Part shown: positions 6,859 through 15,479 of the stretch, piece by piece
Numbering within the stretch: position 1 is the stretch's first letter
Layout: every line of letters starts with the position of its first letter
From: Paenibacillus hunanensis
GTDB taxonomy: Bacteria > Bacillota > Bacilli > Paenibacillales > Paenibacillaceae
Length of the DNA stretch: 64,000 nt
Assembly (NCBI RefSeq): GCF_014645615.1
Contig: NZ_BMMB01000004.1
Coordinates: forward strand, 310,001-374,000
Direction: 5' to 3'
The notes under the pieces: model-generated
What the model was told of the DNA's origin: nothing
Seen by the model: only the letters and a program-made list of their open reading frames with translations
The model's database searches: none
Program-made: the position numbers and the translations under genes

Positions 6859-8346
6859 TTGGAGGAAACACAGGTACAACCAGCCAAGAAAGCCAAATCC
6901 GCCGTTATATTGCCTACTGCTGGTAATGGCATTGGTGGTACACGGTCCAAACCGACACTGCTGTCATTTGCCACATTGAGGAATATGTCCAAAGTACCTG
7001 CGATAGCGGCAATCATCAATACAAGACTCAATCAGGTTGCTCGGTTTGCTCGTAGACCGCGATTTGAGGGAGATATGGGGTTCCGTATTGGATTCAAGAA
7101 CCCACAGCAGAAGATGAGCAAGGCGGCTCAGCAACGAGCATTCCAATTAGAGGAGTTGTTCTTGCGAACAGGCAACTGGGACAATCCGCAACGCACAGAT
7201 AACTTTGATCAGTTCTTACGTAGGATCGTCCGTGATAGCTTGACTTTGGATGCGATGGCATGGGAAAACGTATTGACTCGTCGTGGGGATATTACGGATC
7301 TGTTTGCTGTGGATGCTGCTACTATCGAGCTTTTACCGATTGCTCCTGCTTCAGAGGCTTTCACGCCGCCAGATTACCAGGCAATGACCAGTTATAACGA
7401 ACCTGATCCAATCGCCTTTATCCAGCGAGTAGAGGGACGTGTAGCAGCTGAATACAGTCGTAAGGAACTGGCGTACAGTATTCGCAATCCGCGTACTGAT
7501 ATCGAGTTCGCTGATTTTGGCATGAGTGAGCTGGAAAATCTGGTTGAGATTGTGACCGGTATTATCAACGGTGTGCGGTACAACACTTCCTATTTCTCGT
7601 ACAACAGCCTGCCGCAAGGTGTGTTGGAGTTTGTCGGTAAGTATGAAGAAGAAGACTTCGAAGCATTTGAACGTCACTGGAAGGCATTGACGAGCGGTGC
7701 GCAGGGGAAATGGGCAGTACCGCTCATGGGCATGGAAGAAGGTAACGGCTTCAAGTTTACACCGTTCAAGTCCAGTAACCAGGATATGCAGTTCAATGAG
7801 TTTCTGGAGTTCCTATTCAATATCAGTTGCGCGGTATATCAGATCGATCCGAACGAAGTTGGCTTCAAGTCATGGACTAGTAGTTCCGGTATGTCGCAGT
7901 CGGATAATACGAAAGTGAAAATCGACAGTAGTATGGATAAAGGCTTTATGCCGCTAATGCACTTTTTATCTAATTCCTTCAATCAAAATATTCTGGATAT
8001 TATCGCGCCGGAGTTCGCCTTCTACTGGACAGGGTTGGATGACGAGGAAGAGGAACGTAAGGCGCAGCGGCTGAAGGATGATATCGAAATGGGGATTGTT
8101 ACCGTTGCTGAAGTGCGGCAACAGCGTGGCTTGCCTGTACCAGAAGATGCGGCATGGATGCGTGCGCCAGCCAACCCAGTGCTGATACAAGCCTATATGG
8201 CTTCTGTACAGCCGAATAACAGTGACAATGAGGACCCGGAAGAAGATGATCCGCAGGATATAGGAAAGGAGGAAGCCGAAGATGACGAGGAAACGGAAAC
8301 GATTGAGAAATCGCTGGAAATCGTTGTTTCTTGGGCTGATTACTGA
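6859..8346 (+). CDS. phage portal protein
   Basis: The 495-residue product would form the dodecameric portal at the capsid vertex. It has the right size and position between terminase and Mu F-like protein. It also has the usual layout: an alpha/beta core with PAIAAIINTRLNQVARFA near the N-terminus, a long central helix region and an acidic C-terminal tail (residues about 455–485) of Asp/Glu repeats. The start is TTG 6859 behind GAGGGGGTGA. It is a PBSX XkdE-like or SPP1-like portal, but I cannot decide the subfamily. Confidence 0.85.
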   Translation: MEETQVQPAKKAKSAVILPTAGNGIGGTRSKPTLLSFATLRNMSKVPAIAAIINTRLNQVARFARRPRFEGDMGFRIGFKNPQQKMSKAAQQRAFQLEELFLRTGNWDNPQRTDNFDQFLRRIVRDSLTLDAMAWENVLTRRGDITDLFAVDAATIELLPIAPASEAFTPPDYQAMTSYNEPDPIAFIQRVEGRVAAEYSRKELAYSIRNPRTDIEFADFGMSELENLVEIVTGIINGVRYNTSYFSYNSLPQGVLEFVGKYEEEDFEAFERHWKALTSGAQGKWAVPLMGMEEGNGFKFTPFKSSNQDMQFNEFLEFLFNISCAVYQIDPNEVGFKSWTSSSGMSQSDNTKVKIDSSMDKGFMPLMHFLSNSFNQNILDIIAPEFAFYWTGLDDEEEERKAQRLKDDIEMGIVTVAEVRQQRGLPVPEDAAWMRAPANPVLIQAYMASVQPNNSDNEDPEEDDPQDIGKEEAEDDEETETIEKSLEIVVSWADY

Positions 8347-9446
8347 TGCCAAAAGTCAACATTCAGCTACCGCCCGAACTCCGTTCCTTTTCCGATGACG
8401 ATAAGCTGCAGGTGATTGAAGAAATCCGTAAGGCGCTGAATGTATCGAAGCCAAAGCCTGATGTACACGACGGACGCAGTATGTGGGAACCCTCAGATGA
8501 TTCACTCATCGCTCAGCTTGAAGATGGCTTTTACATGGAGTTGGACGAAGCTGCACGGCAAGTCAATGCCGAAACGGTTGCGCTACTAGACCTGCCAGAC
8601 GACCAGCTGCAGAAATCGGGCAAGATAGATCGCTTCAAAGCGTTAGTTAAAAAGTTTCGTGATAGATTTTCTGCTCTCAAGAATAAATTCAAGCGCAAAA
8701 GTGCGGCGGATATACTCCAAAAAGTAGATGATTTGTGGCGACAGCGGCTGGGCACACTAAGCCGTCTAGCAGAAAAGTATATTGTGCGTTCTACTCTGGC
8801 GGCTAGGCTTCGTATTGAAGCGGAAGATCATGATATAGAGCTACCGGATGATATCGTCGACAAGCTGCCGGTGACGATCAAGGCTGCGCAGAAAGATCCG
8901 TTCCCATTTACTTTATGGGATAAGCAGGAACAGATTGAACTCGTTACTTTATCACCGGCAGAACTATCTGCTATGGAGTATGCGGTACTGAGTGCAGCTG
9001 AAAAGATCAATCAAATATCGGATAGTCATCGGGCAGGTGTTAAAAATCTGGTGATCCAATCTATAAAGGAGCGCTGGGGAGCAGATAAACTCTCTCAAGC
9101 GCTTTTTGACGCGTACAGCACACAGAACCGCGACTGGCGTCGGGTGGCTATCACTGAGCTGGCTATGGCTACTAATGACGCTTATATCGCAGGTCTGCAA
9201 GAAGGCGATGAGGTCAAAGTACCGATCGTTCCAGGAGCCTGCAAGCACTGTCAGCGTCTGCTGGAAGGAAAGACATTCACTGTATCAGCCACACCGCATG
9301 AAGATGGCAATAAGTATGTTTGGGCAGGGAAAAGTAATATCGGGCGAACGGTAGCAAATTGGTGGGCTTGCAGTCCTCTACATCCGCATTGTCGGCATAG
9401 ATGGATTAGATCATTCCATAAAGGAGGTGAGAAGAAAAATGATTAA
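8346..9446 (+). CDS. phage head morphogenesis protein (Mu gpF / SPP1 gp7-like)
   Basis: The 366-residue product has a charged helical N-terminal half. Its C-terminal Mu F domain is marked by a CxxC (CKHCQRLLEGKTF, about residue 300) and the terminal PLHPHCRHRW motif. Proteins of this family bind portal or DNA and enter the capsid in few copies. The start codon overlaps the portal stop (TGATG). The next gene's ribosome binding site lies inside its 3' end. Confidence 0.88.
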   Translation: MPKVNIQLPPELRSFSDDDKLQVIEEIRKALNVSKPKPDVHDGRSMWEPSDDSLIAQLEDGFYMELDEAARQVNAETVALLDLPDDQLQKSGKIDRFKALVKKFRDRFSALKNKFKRKSAADILQKVDDLWRQRLGTLSRLAEKYIVRSTLAARLRIEAEDHDIELPDDIVDKLPVTIKAAQKDPFPFTLWDKQEQIELVTLSPAELSAMEYAVLSAAEKINQISDSHRAGVKNLVIQSIKERWGADKLSQALFDAYSTQNRDWRRVAITELAMATNDAYIAGLQEGDEVKVPIVPGACKHCQRLLEGKTFTVSATPHEDGNKYVWAGKSNIGRTVANWWACSPLHPHCRHRWIRSFHKGGEKKND

Positions 9447-10383
9447 AGGCGATTCATTCCGATTATTCGTTCCGCTTGAAAAGTCTATTGATATGGACGG
9501 AGCTGGCGACTACATCGTCGAAGGCGTCATGTCGTCGGATGATACAGACGAGCAAAACGATAGTATCACTCCTGCGGGAATGGACACTTCTTACTTCCTG
9601 GATAAGGGCTGGATCAAATGGGAGCATGGAAATACCCCGGATCAGTTCATTGGCGAGCCGCTGGACGTCCGGATCGGGGAGTTTCAACATCCAGTCACGC
9701 AAAAATCTATCAATGGTGTCTACCTTAAGGGCAAACTGTATGCCAATCGCAATTTAACCATGCAGGCAGTTGTTGCAATGGAAGATTTGCAAAAGTCTCA
9801 AAGTAGTCGTCGTGTCGGTTGGAGTATTGAAGGCGGCGTTGTAGAGCGCTGCAAACAAACCGGAAAAATTCTTAAATCTGTTTTGCGTAACGTAGTGTTG
9901 ACTATGAACCCAGTCAATACTGTGACATACGCGGAACTGGTAAAATCATTTAATCAAGGAGATGAAACGTATATGACAACTAACAATCAAGATCCACAAG
10001 GGCAAGAGAGTAACGACATCACGGTCGCATTGGCTGGCTTGTCTAAGTCAATGACGCAAATTATCAAACAAAATGGCGAAACACAAGAGCTGGTGAAATC
10101 TCTTACGGCAGAAAATTCGACTCTGAAGACAGAGGTCGAGGAGCTGCGTAAGTCGCTGGATCAGCCGCAGGGTCGCAAAAGCTATACGAGTCAACGCGAC
10201 CCTAAAAGCTTCACGCGTCCACAAGACGGCGACCAAAAAACACACAAAGAAATCTTGGAAGTTCTGGAAAAGTCGTTTGAAGAAGGTGAGCTGGGAGCTA
10301 ACGAAGTCATTCGTTTTGAATCCGGTACTCCGCTGAGCAAACTGTCCTTGCCAGCGTCTGTAAAAGAAAAACTCGGGGTATAA
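9439..10383 (+). CDS. XkdF-like prohead protease with C-terminal scaffold region
   Basis: The ATG at 9439 is chosen because the in-frame GTG at 9427 lies inside the AGGAGGTGA ribosome binding site. The 314-residue product has an N-terminal protease-like domain (EGVMSSDDTDEQND, WIKWEHGN, RRVGWSIEGG, LTMNPVN). This is followed, after about residue 180, by a Gln/Glu/Lys-rich coiled-coil scaffold region and a conserved C-terminal tail. The protease would cleave the scaffold and capsid protein during head maturation. Confidence 0.8.
   Translation: MIKGDSFRLFVPLEKSIDMDGAGDYIVEGVMSSDDTDEQNDSITPAGMDTSYFLDKGWIKWEHGNTPDQFIGEPLDVRIGEFQHPVTQKSINGVYLKGKLYANRNLTMQAVVAMEDLQKSQSSRRVGWSIEGGVVERCKQTGKILKSVLRNVVLTMNPVNTVTYAELVKSFNQGDETYMTTNNQDPQGQESNDITVALAGLSKSMTQIIKQNGETQELVKSLTAENSTLKTEVEELRKSLDQPQGRKSYTSQRDPKSFTRPQDGDQKTHKEILEVLEKSFEEGELGANEVIRFESGTPLSKLSLPASVKEKLGV
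9973..10383 (+). CDS. nested in-frame capsid scaffold protein (internal start)
   Basis: An in-frame ATG at 9973 (codon 179 of the protease gene) follows AAGGAG at 9956–9961 with an 11-nt gap. It would give a separate 136-residue scaffold consisting of the coiled-coil region alone. Nested protease/scaffold genes are known in lambda (C/Nu3) and other phages. The alternative is that scaffold is made only as the protease fusion. Confidence 0.45.
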   Translation: MTTNNQDPQGQESNDITVALAGLSKSMTQIIKQNGETQELVKSLTAENSTLKTEVEELRKSLDQPQGRKSYTSQRDPKSFTRPQDGDQKTHKEILEVLEKSFEEGELGANEVIRFESGTPLSKLSLPASVKEKLGV

Positions 10384-10399
10384 GAAGGAGGATAACTAG

Positions 10400-11878
10400 A
10401 TGGGCAATCTGCAAAACATGACAGACGGCTTTAACGGAATGACGCAGCTAGAGCTTGAAGAGCTGCAAAAGGCAATGGGTACCGGTACACCTGGTGCCGC
10501 TTATGGTGAGGGTATCTATGGTGATATGTCAGCCATCCGTCCACAATCGCTGGAAACTACCCTCCGCGTAGTAACTGCAAAAGAAGAGCATTTGGCTCTG
10601 TGGCGCCGGATCGGTAAGAAAGACGCGAATAGCACAGTCGAAGAGTTCAACGTACTGGACAGCTACGGTAACGACGGAGATCCGTTTATCGTAGAGGGTG
10701 GACGTCCACAAGAACGCAACAGTAACTATGAACGTCAGGCTTCGTTGGTCAAATTTATGGGCGTTACTCGTGGCGTGACTATGCCTATGCAATTTGCACA
10801 AACTGTAGGTGTAGGCGATGCAATGGCAGCTGAGACGAGAAACGGAACCATGTGGTTGCTGCAGCAAATCGAAAAAAGTCTGTTCTTCGGTGACAGTTCT
10901 AAAAATCCGCTTGCATTCGATGGCGTGCTGGCGCAAGTAAGAAAATTCGTTAAGGGTAAGTCGTTCGAACGCGAGCATATCATTGATATGCGCGGTCAAC
11001 CGCTGACGGAATCTATTCTGGAAGATGCAGCTACTATTATTTCTGATAACTATGGCGGTGCAACGCTGGAATTGTACCTGACTAATCAGGTGCACAAAGA
11101 CTTTTCCAAGCTGTTCACTGGACCAACGGGTCGCCAGCGCGTAATTGAAATTGGTAGTAACGTGCGTATGGGTCAACCTGTGCGTGGCTATGCAGCCAAT
11201 TCAGCCAATATTGATTTCATTCCTGATCGATTCCTCAAGCCAGAAGGGCCGCCGAAACAAATTTCTCAGCAGGGGGCACCGGCAGTACCAGCATCGGCTA
11301 CTATCGAAGCTGTAGCTGATACGGGCTCTCGTCTGGATGCAGGCACTTACTTCTATTTTGTATCAGCTAAAGGCACAAAAGGCGAATCCGCTACTGTAGC
11401 AACGGGTTCTGTCGCAACAACCGCTAAACAGAAAGTGAATATCACAATTCCGCGCGTAGTGAATGGCGATCCCTCTCTGTCTGCTACAACATACAAGATT
11501 TACCGCGGTGTAAGCAGTGATGTAGCGGCAGCTCAGTTCCTTGCGGAAGTACCGGATGCAGGTAGCGGTACAACTCAGGTACTTGTAGACAACGGTGACG
11601 ATCTACCAGGCTGCGAGTATGCATTCTTGATTGATAACGATCCAGACGATGTACTGGCATTCAAAAAGCTGGCCGATCTGATGCGTGTACCACTTGGTCT
11701 GACGGATACAACCAGCAGATTCATGATCTTGCTGTTTGGTATGGCTCAGGTATATAATCCACGCCGTATTGTAGTGTTCAAAAACGTCGGCAAGTTGGGC
11801 ACAAACAGCAACCGTGAACTATTTGATCCATCCTACGGAGCAGGATCGTTCGGTACATTTAAACCAGTAGCAGAATAA
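10400..11878 (+). CDS. major capsid protein with Ig/Fn3-like insertion
   Basis: The 492-residue product is assigned by position after the protease/scaffold gene, strong AAGGAGG site and capsid-like sequence (HLALWRRIGKKDANSTVEEF, then a 'GGRPQERNSNYERQ' segment). At residues about 285–395 an apparent beta-sandwich domain is inserted (AGTYFYFVSAKGTKGESATV, TYKIYRGV). It resembles fibronectin-III/Ig-like capsid decorations, and the capsid core resumes afterwards. It is longer than plain HK97-type proteins because of this insert. Confidence 0.8.
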   Translation: MGNLQNMTDGFNGMTQLELEELQKAMGTGTPGAAYGEGIYGDMSAIRPQSLETTLRVVTAKEEHLALWRRIGKKDANSTVEEFNVLDSYGNDGDPFIVEGGRPQERNSNYERQASLVKFMGVTRGVTMPMQFAQTVGVGDAMAAETRNGTMWLLQQIEKSLFFGDSSKNPLAFDGVLAQVRKFVKGKSFEREHIIDMRGQPLTESILEDAATIISDNYGGATLELYLTNQVHKDFSKLFTGPTGRQRVIEIGSNVRMGQPVRGYAANSANIDFIPDRFLKPEGPPKQISQQGAPAVPASATIEAVADTGSRLDAGTYFYFVSAKGTKGESATVATGSVATTAKQKVNITIPRVVNGDPSLSATTYKIYRGVSSDVAAAQFLAEVPDAGSGTTQVLVDNGDDLPGCEYAFLIDNDPDDVLAFKKLADLMRVPLGLTDTTSRFMILLFGMAQVYNPRRIVVFKNVGKLGTNSNRELFDPSYGAGSFGTFKPVAE

Positions 11879-11880
11879 GA

Positions 11881-11911
11881 GAGATCGTTAACTCATAACG
11901 GTCTCTTTTTT
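11881..11911 (+). terminator. intrinsic terminator after the capsid gene
   Basis: GAGATCGTTA (11881–11890) pairs with TAACGGTCTC (11896–11905) with one mismatch, followed by six T. It may lower downstream expression relative to capsid. Confidence 0.75.
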
Positions 11912-11937
11912 ATTGCCTGAAAGGAGATAATAAGACC

Positions 11938-12255
11938 ATGAAGATCAAAAAAACGAGCGGGGAATACCCGCTCACTATTACTACTTCTGCAGGATCAGTC
12001 GAATTCGATGAAAAAGGAATTGCAGAAGTGGATGAAGAAGCTGCCGAACTGCTGTTGAGTATTCCTGGATACGAAGCGGTAAAGGATAACACGAAGAAAC
12101 CAGAAACGCCTAAAGCGACAGATGATGACAGCAAGCCCAAATCTGATTCTGTCGACGCAAAGAAGGTAGATGCAGACTCTGATCAAAAGAAAGAGGCAGC
12201 GACTGCATCCAAACCAGCGGATGCTACTACTAAAAAAACAGCTGAATCTAAGTAA
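11938..12255 (+). CDS. YqbF-like small phage protein
   Basis: The 105-residue product has an N-terminal compact domain (residues 1–50, VEFDEKGIAEVDEEAAELLL, then IPGYEAV). A low-complexity Lys/Asp/Ala/Thr tail follows. Small proteins of this style lie between capsid and connector genes in skin/PBSX-type phages (YqbF). Function unknown. The stop overlaps the next ATG by 1 nt. Confidence 0.7.
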   Translation: MKIKKTSGEYPLTITTSAGSVEFDEKGIAEVDEEAAELLLSIPGYEAVKDNTKKPETPKATDDDSKPKSDSVDAKKVDADSDQKKEAATASKPADATTKKTAESK

Positions 12256-13136
12256 TGGATATTATTCCTTACTATCTGACGGAAATAGACGAATCGACTG
12301 GTGAGCTGGTTATCACATCTCCGGTTGGTTTACCTACTCCGGCAGAGATACGGAGCCGCTGGACATATGGTTTAAGTCTGGCAAATGCTGCTGGAGTAAC
12401 GATGGATGACCGGGACATACTCGGCTTCCTGATGACAGCAGTTAAAGAGGTAGAACGCAGGTTAGGCATTTTGCTGAAGCCTACAATTATTGCGTGTAAC
12501 CCCGATGACCGCGGCCTGATTCAGGGAGTTGATTATGAACTGGAAGAGCAGCCATATGATTACGATGTACAGCGGTGGCAGTCATATGGCTTCCTCCAAC
12601 TGCGCCAGCGATATGCCAGTCAGGTGACTATGTTCAAGCTAGTGAGCTATGCAGGACAGCTTACAGTCGACTTTATGCGGTACCCTGAGTGGATCAAACT
12701 TAACAAGAAGGCATCGCATCTACAAATTGTTAATCGTGGCGGAAACGGCATGACGGCAGGTGTTGGTTATGGAATGGGTTATAGCGCAACACCGTTCGCT
12801 GCCGGACTGCTATCACGTACGCCGCAAGTATTCCATATTGATTATGTAGCAGGTTTGTCACCGGGGCAGCTCACAGAAGATATTCGATCTGTAGTTGCCA
12901 AGATGGCGGCAGTGGACGTGCTTGGTGTGGCTGGAGACTCTACGTTAGCTGGTATGGCAGGATACTCATTGTCCATCGATGGAATCAGCGAAAGCTTCCA
13001 GTCGACTGCTAGTGCTATGTACGGTACGTACTCGGCACACATCAACCAAATGCAAACGGAGATTGCCGCTTTCTTCGATCCGAAAATCGGTGGAGCGCGC
13101 ACCAAAATGCGTGGCTTCACGATGGGAGGCATCTAA
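12255..13136 (+). CDS. head–tail connector / adaptor protein
   Basis: The 293-residue product lies at the connector position between capsid and neck genes. The N-terminal region (residues about 30–75) is helical and resembles the helical core of gp6/gp15-type adaptors. The C-terminal half is Gly/Ala-rich (GMTAGVGYGMGYSATPFAAG) and unusual for this family, whose usual members are near 120–200 residues. Assignment rests mainly on gene order. Coupled at both ends by 1-nt overlaps. Confidence 0.6.
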   Translation: MDIIPYYLTEIDESTGELVITSPVGLPTPAEIRSRWTYGLSLANAAGVTMDDRDILGFLMTAVKEVERRLGILLKPTIIACNPDDRGLIQGVDYELEEQPYDYDVQRWQSYGFLQLRQRYASQVTMFKLVSYAGQLTVDFMRYPEWIKLNKKASHLQIVNRGGNGMTAGVGYGMGYSATPFAAGLLSRTPQVFHIDYVAGLSPGQLTEDIRSVVAKMAAVDVLGVAGDSTLAGMAGYSLSIDGISESFQSTASAMYGTYSAHINQMQTEIAAFFDPKIGGARTKMRGFTMGGI

Positions 13137-13897
13137 TGGGATTCGGTAATGGTATTAAGGCGCATGCAAATCGGTTTGAAGATGTATTGGCAAAACACGG
13201 ACGCGATGTGCTTTGGCAGGAATCTAATCGTTGTTCCTGCTTTAATGTAGACAGCGGGCAGCCACGATATGATTGTAAGGCGTGCGGTGGCACTGGATTT
13301 GTATACGAGCTACCTATAGCTGGACGTCCGGCTATTCAGAATGTAATGACCAATAAGGAATACCTGGCCTATACGGGGATGTTTGAAGTGGGAGACATTT
13401 TGATGACGGTACCAGCGAACACGATGGAGCGTAAATCAGATGGCACGTTCAATCCTGCGATCCGCGAGCCGGTAAAAATGTATAATATCGGTTTTGGCGA
13501 TATCGTCACTTTGATTGACGATGAGGTCAAAACGTCTGAGGTGTTGATCCGCGGCGAACCGTTGAACAATCGTCCAGCGGACACACTGCTCAATCCTAAA
13601 GTAACTCGGGTGTTATCGATCCGCATGCATGATCCGCTTACAGGGGCAACAACCTTGTATGATGCAGACGATTATACAGCTACTGGAGCGACCATTGAAT
13701 GGTTCGATGGTGCAGGACCACCAGAAGGTGAACAATACACAGTGACATATATGCATCGCTCGGTATACACCGTATATGCTGTATTGCCGCGGCCAAGGCA
13801 TCAAGACGGGCAGGAACTACCGCGTACCGTGGTGCTGCGGTATTATCCGGGAGGTGTACTGCATGAGTCGATTATCTGTCGAAATTCAGCTACCTGA
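13136..13897 (+). CDS. head–tail joining (neck) protein with zinc motif
   Basis: The 253-residue product has a four-cysteine zinc-ribbon near the N-terminus (CSC at about residue 33, then CKACGGTGF in DnaJ style). A long beta-rich region follows (ADTLLNPKVTRVLSIR, YTATGATIEWFDG). Such proteins occur between adaptor and HK97 gp10-like genes of contractile-tail prophages and probably form the head stopper. The 3' end overlaps the next gene by 35 nt. Confidence 0.6.
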   Translation: MGFGNGIKAHANRFEDVLAKHGRDVLWQESNRCSCFNVDSGQPRYDCKACGGTGFVYELPIAGRPAIQNVMTNKEYLAYTGMFEVGDILMTVPANTMERKSDGTFNPAIREPVKMYNIGFGDIVTLIDDEVKTSEVLIRGEPLNNRPADTLLNPKVTRVLSIRMHDPLTGATTLYDADDYTATGATIEWFDGAGPPEGEQYTVTYMHRSVYTVYAVLPRPRHQDGQELPRTVVLRYYPGGVLHESIICRNSAT

Positions 13898-14675
13898 GTT
13901 TGATTCTGTACTGGAGCGGCTGGGCAAAGGCAACAAGTTACCTTATACGGAAGCCGCTGTACGAGAAGCCGCACATCTGCTGCAATCTACTTGGGTAGAA
14001 TATGCATCCGGCGTAAATGTGAGTTACAGCGGCGGTACGTTCCGCGTAGGCATCCAGACTGGTGATTATGTACGCAGTATCCAAAACGGTTTGCGGTTTC
14101 CTGACTCGATGACTGGTGAGGTGTTCAGTACATCTTCACATGGCGAGTCCATCGAAAGTGGACAAGATTCCAGAGACCTGAAACCTAAGCTACTGGCATC
14201 ACCGAAAGCCAAGACAGGAAAAAACGGTAAAAAGTATATTACAGTTCCTTTTCGGCATGGAGCGCCCGGGGCAGCCAACAACGCAATGCCTGGTCATATC
14301 TATGATCAAGCACGCAGGCTAACGTTCAGCCGTGTCTCTTCCAATTTACCGACTCGTACCTATGATCGGGGAGGGCGGATCAAAGAGGACAATACAGGAC
14401 AGCGTAGTCAGGCTGGTGCGCATCCAGGTGCGGGGAATAGCTGGAAAGCTGGACCATATCAAGGTATGGTACGGATGAATAAGCAAGGGCAAACGCAGTA
14501 TATGACGTTCCGCCGCTTGTCTGAAAACTCTCCAGCAGCAGCTTGGCGTCGCCCGCCGACAAAACCGAAGCCGATCCGCAATGCCGTGATTGAGAATACC
14601 CGTGATCAGATCGAAGAAATGATTTCTCAGGGATTCCAGCAAGACATGGCAGCGACAGGGTTAGGAGGCAATTGA
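13863..14675 (+). CDS. HK97 gp10-like neck / tail completion protein
   Basis: The ATG at 13863, behind GGGAGGTG, is preferred. A longer in-frame start at 13776 would lie deep inside the previous gene. The 270-residue product opens with a helix (FDSVLERLGKGNKLPYTEAA) typical of gp10-like minor tail/neck proteins. A beta region and a helix near the C-terminus follow (RDQIEEMISQGFQQDM). It is thought to join head to tail. Confidence comes from order and general pattern. Confidence 0.6.
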   Translation: MSRLSVEIQLPEFDSVLERLGKGNKLPYTEAAVREAAHLLQSTWVEYASGVNVSYSGGTFRVGIQTGDYVRSIQNGLRFPDSMTGEVFSTSSHGESIESGQDSRDLKPKLLASPKAKTGKNGKKYITVPFRHGAPGAANNAMPGHIYDQARRLTFSRVSSNLPTRTYDRGGRIKEDNTGQRSQAGAHPGAGNSWKAGPYQGMVRMNKQGQTQYMTFRRLSENSPAAAWRRPPTKPKPIRNAVIENTRDQIEEMISQGFQQDMAATGLGGN

Positions 14676-14678
14676 TAA

Positions 14679-15275
14679 ATGGATTTCAAAAGCATAGATA
14701 TGAAAGAGCAACTACTGCAATTTTTGAAGCAGTCTTTTCGTGCTGCGCAAATCAAGATGACAGTGCTCAAGTCAGATCCGCAGACCTCCGGTGAGTTGCC
14801 CTGTATTGGCATTAATCGGGTATCAGACAGCGAAATCAATCATACTTTGGGTGAATATGCTGGCGATACGTTCGATGAGGATGAAATGGAATATAGCGAG
14901 CTGTATGGTGCTGTATTCCAAGAATCCATGGAAGTACGGATCTGGCATAATAACGCCGATGAACGGGAGCGTATCTACCGCTTGCTTAAAGCGCTCATTA
15001 TTCAGTTCCGGAAGAGCGCGGTACAGTTGGGTGTCCGCAGCTTTAGCATGGAAGCTGGTAAGGATGAGAGTGATTTTAGCGGGAATGTTGTACCGTTCCC
15101 GGTGTATTGGGCAAGCATTGTCATTACTTATATTAATCCTTTTGATGTAGAAATCGTGCAACACGCAAATGCGATTACAAGCGTTACAGTGGATGGAGGT
15201 GTACAGATTGGCACAGATACAGAAGAACGAAGCGGCGACGAAGGATCAGGAGACAGCTCAGCCACCGGTGAGTGA
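14679..15275 (+). CDS. putative tail terminator protein
   Basis: A 198-residue product located where contractile-tail phages encode the tail terminator, directly before the sheath genes. The core (EVRIWHNNADERERIYRLLK, then a VVPFPVYWASIVITY strand) fits the alpha/beta style of such proteins. The C-terminal 25 residues are acidic and Ser/Gly-rich. The start of the next gene overlaps its 3' end. Confidence 0.55.
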   Translation: MDFKSIDMKEQLLQFLKQSFRAAQIKMTVLKSDPQTSGELPCIGINRVSDSEINHTLGEYAGDTFDEDEMEYSELYGAVFQESMEVRIWHNNADERERIYRLLKALIIQFRKSAVQLGVRSFSMEAGKDESDFSGNVVPFPVYWASIVITYINPFDVEIVQHANAITSVTVDGGVQIGTDTEERSGDEGSGDSSATGE

Positions 15276-15465
15276 AAATTCCAAGAATCCAACTACCGGT
15301 CCGGTTAAGATCACGCTGGATGAGTATCAGAAACAGCATGACGTCCACATTGGACTGATTGCCAGCTATCGATACGAAGCGCTTGAACATCCAGAGCTAT
15401 TGCAAGACAAGACAGATGCGGAGTGGACTTCCGCGCTGCAGGAACAGTCTAAAAAACATTATTAA
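15208..15465 (+). CDS. hypothetical phage protein upstream of sheath
   Basis: The start is taken as TTG 15208 because GGAGGTG lies 6 nt before it. An in-frame ATG at 15169 has no site and would lie further inside the preceding gene. The 85-residue product begins with a disordered Gln/Glu/Pro stretch. A helical part follows (VHIGLIASYRYEALEHPELL). Comparable small genes precede sheath genes in PBSX-type phages. Function unknown. Confidence 0.6.
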   Translation: MAQIQKNEAATKDQETAQPPVSENSKNPTTGPVKITLDEYQKQHDVHIGLIASYRYEALEHPELLQDKTDAEWTSALQEQSKKHY

Positions 15466-15479
15466 TAAGGAGGTGCCAT

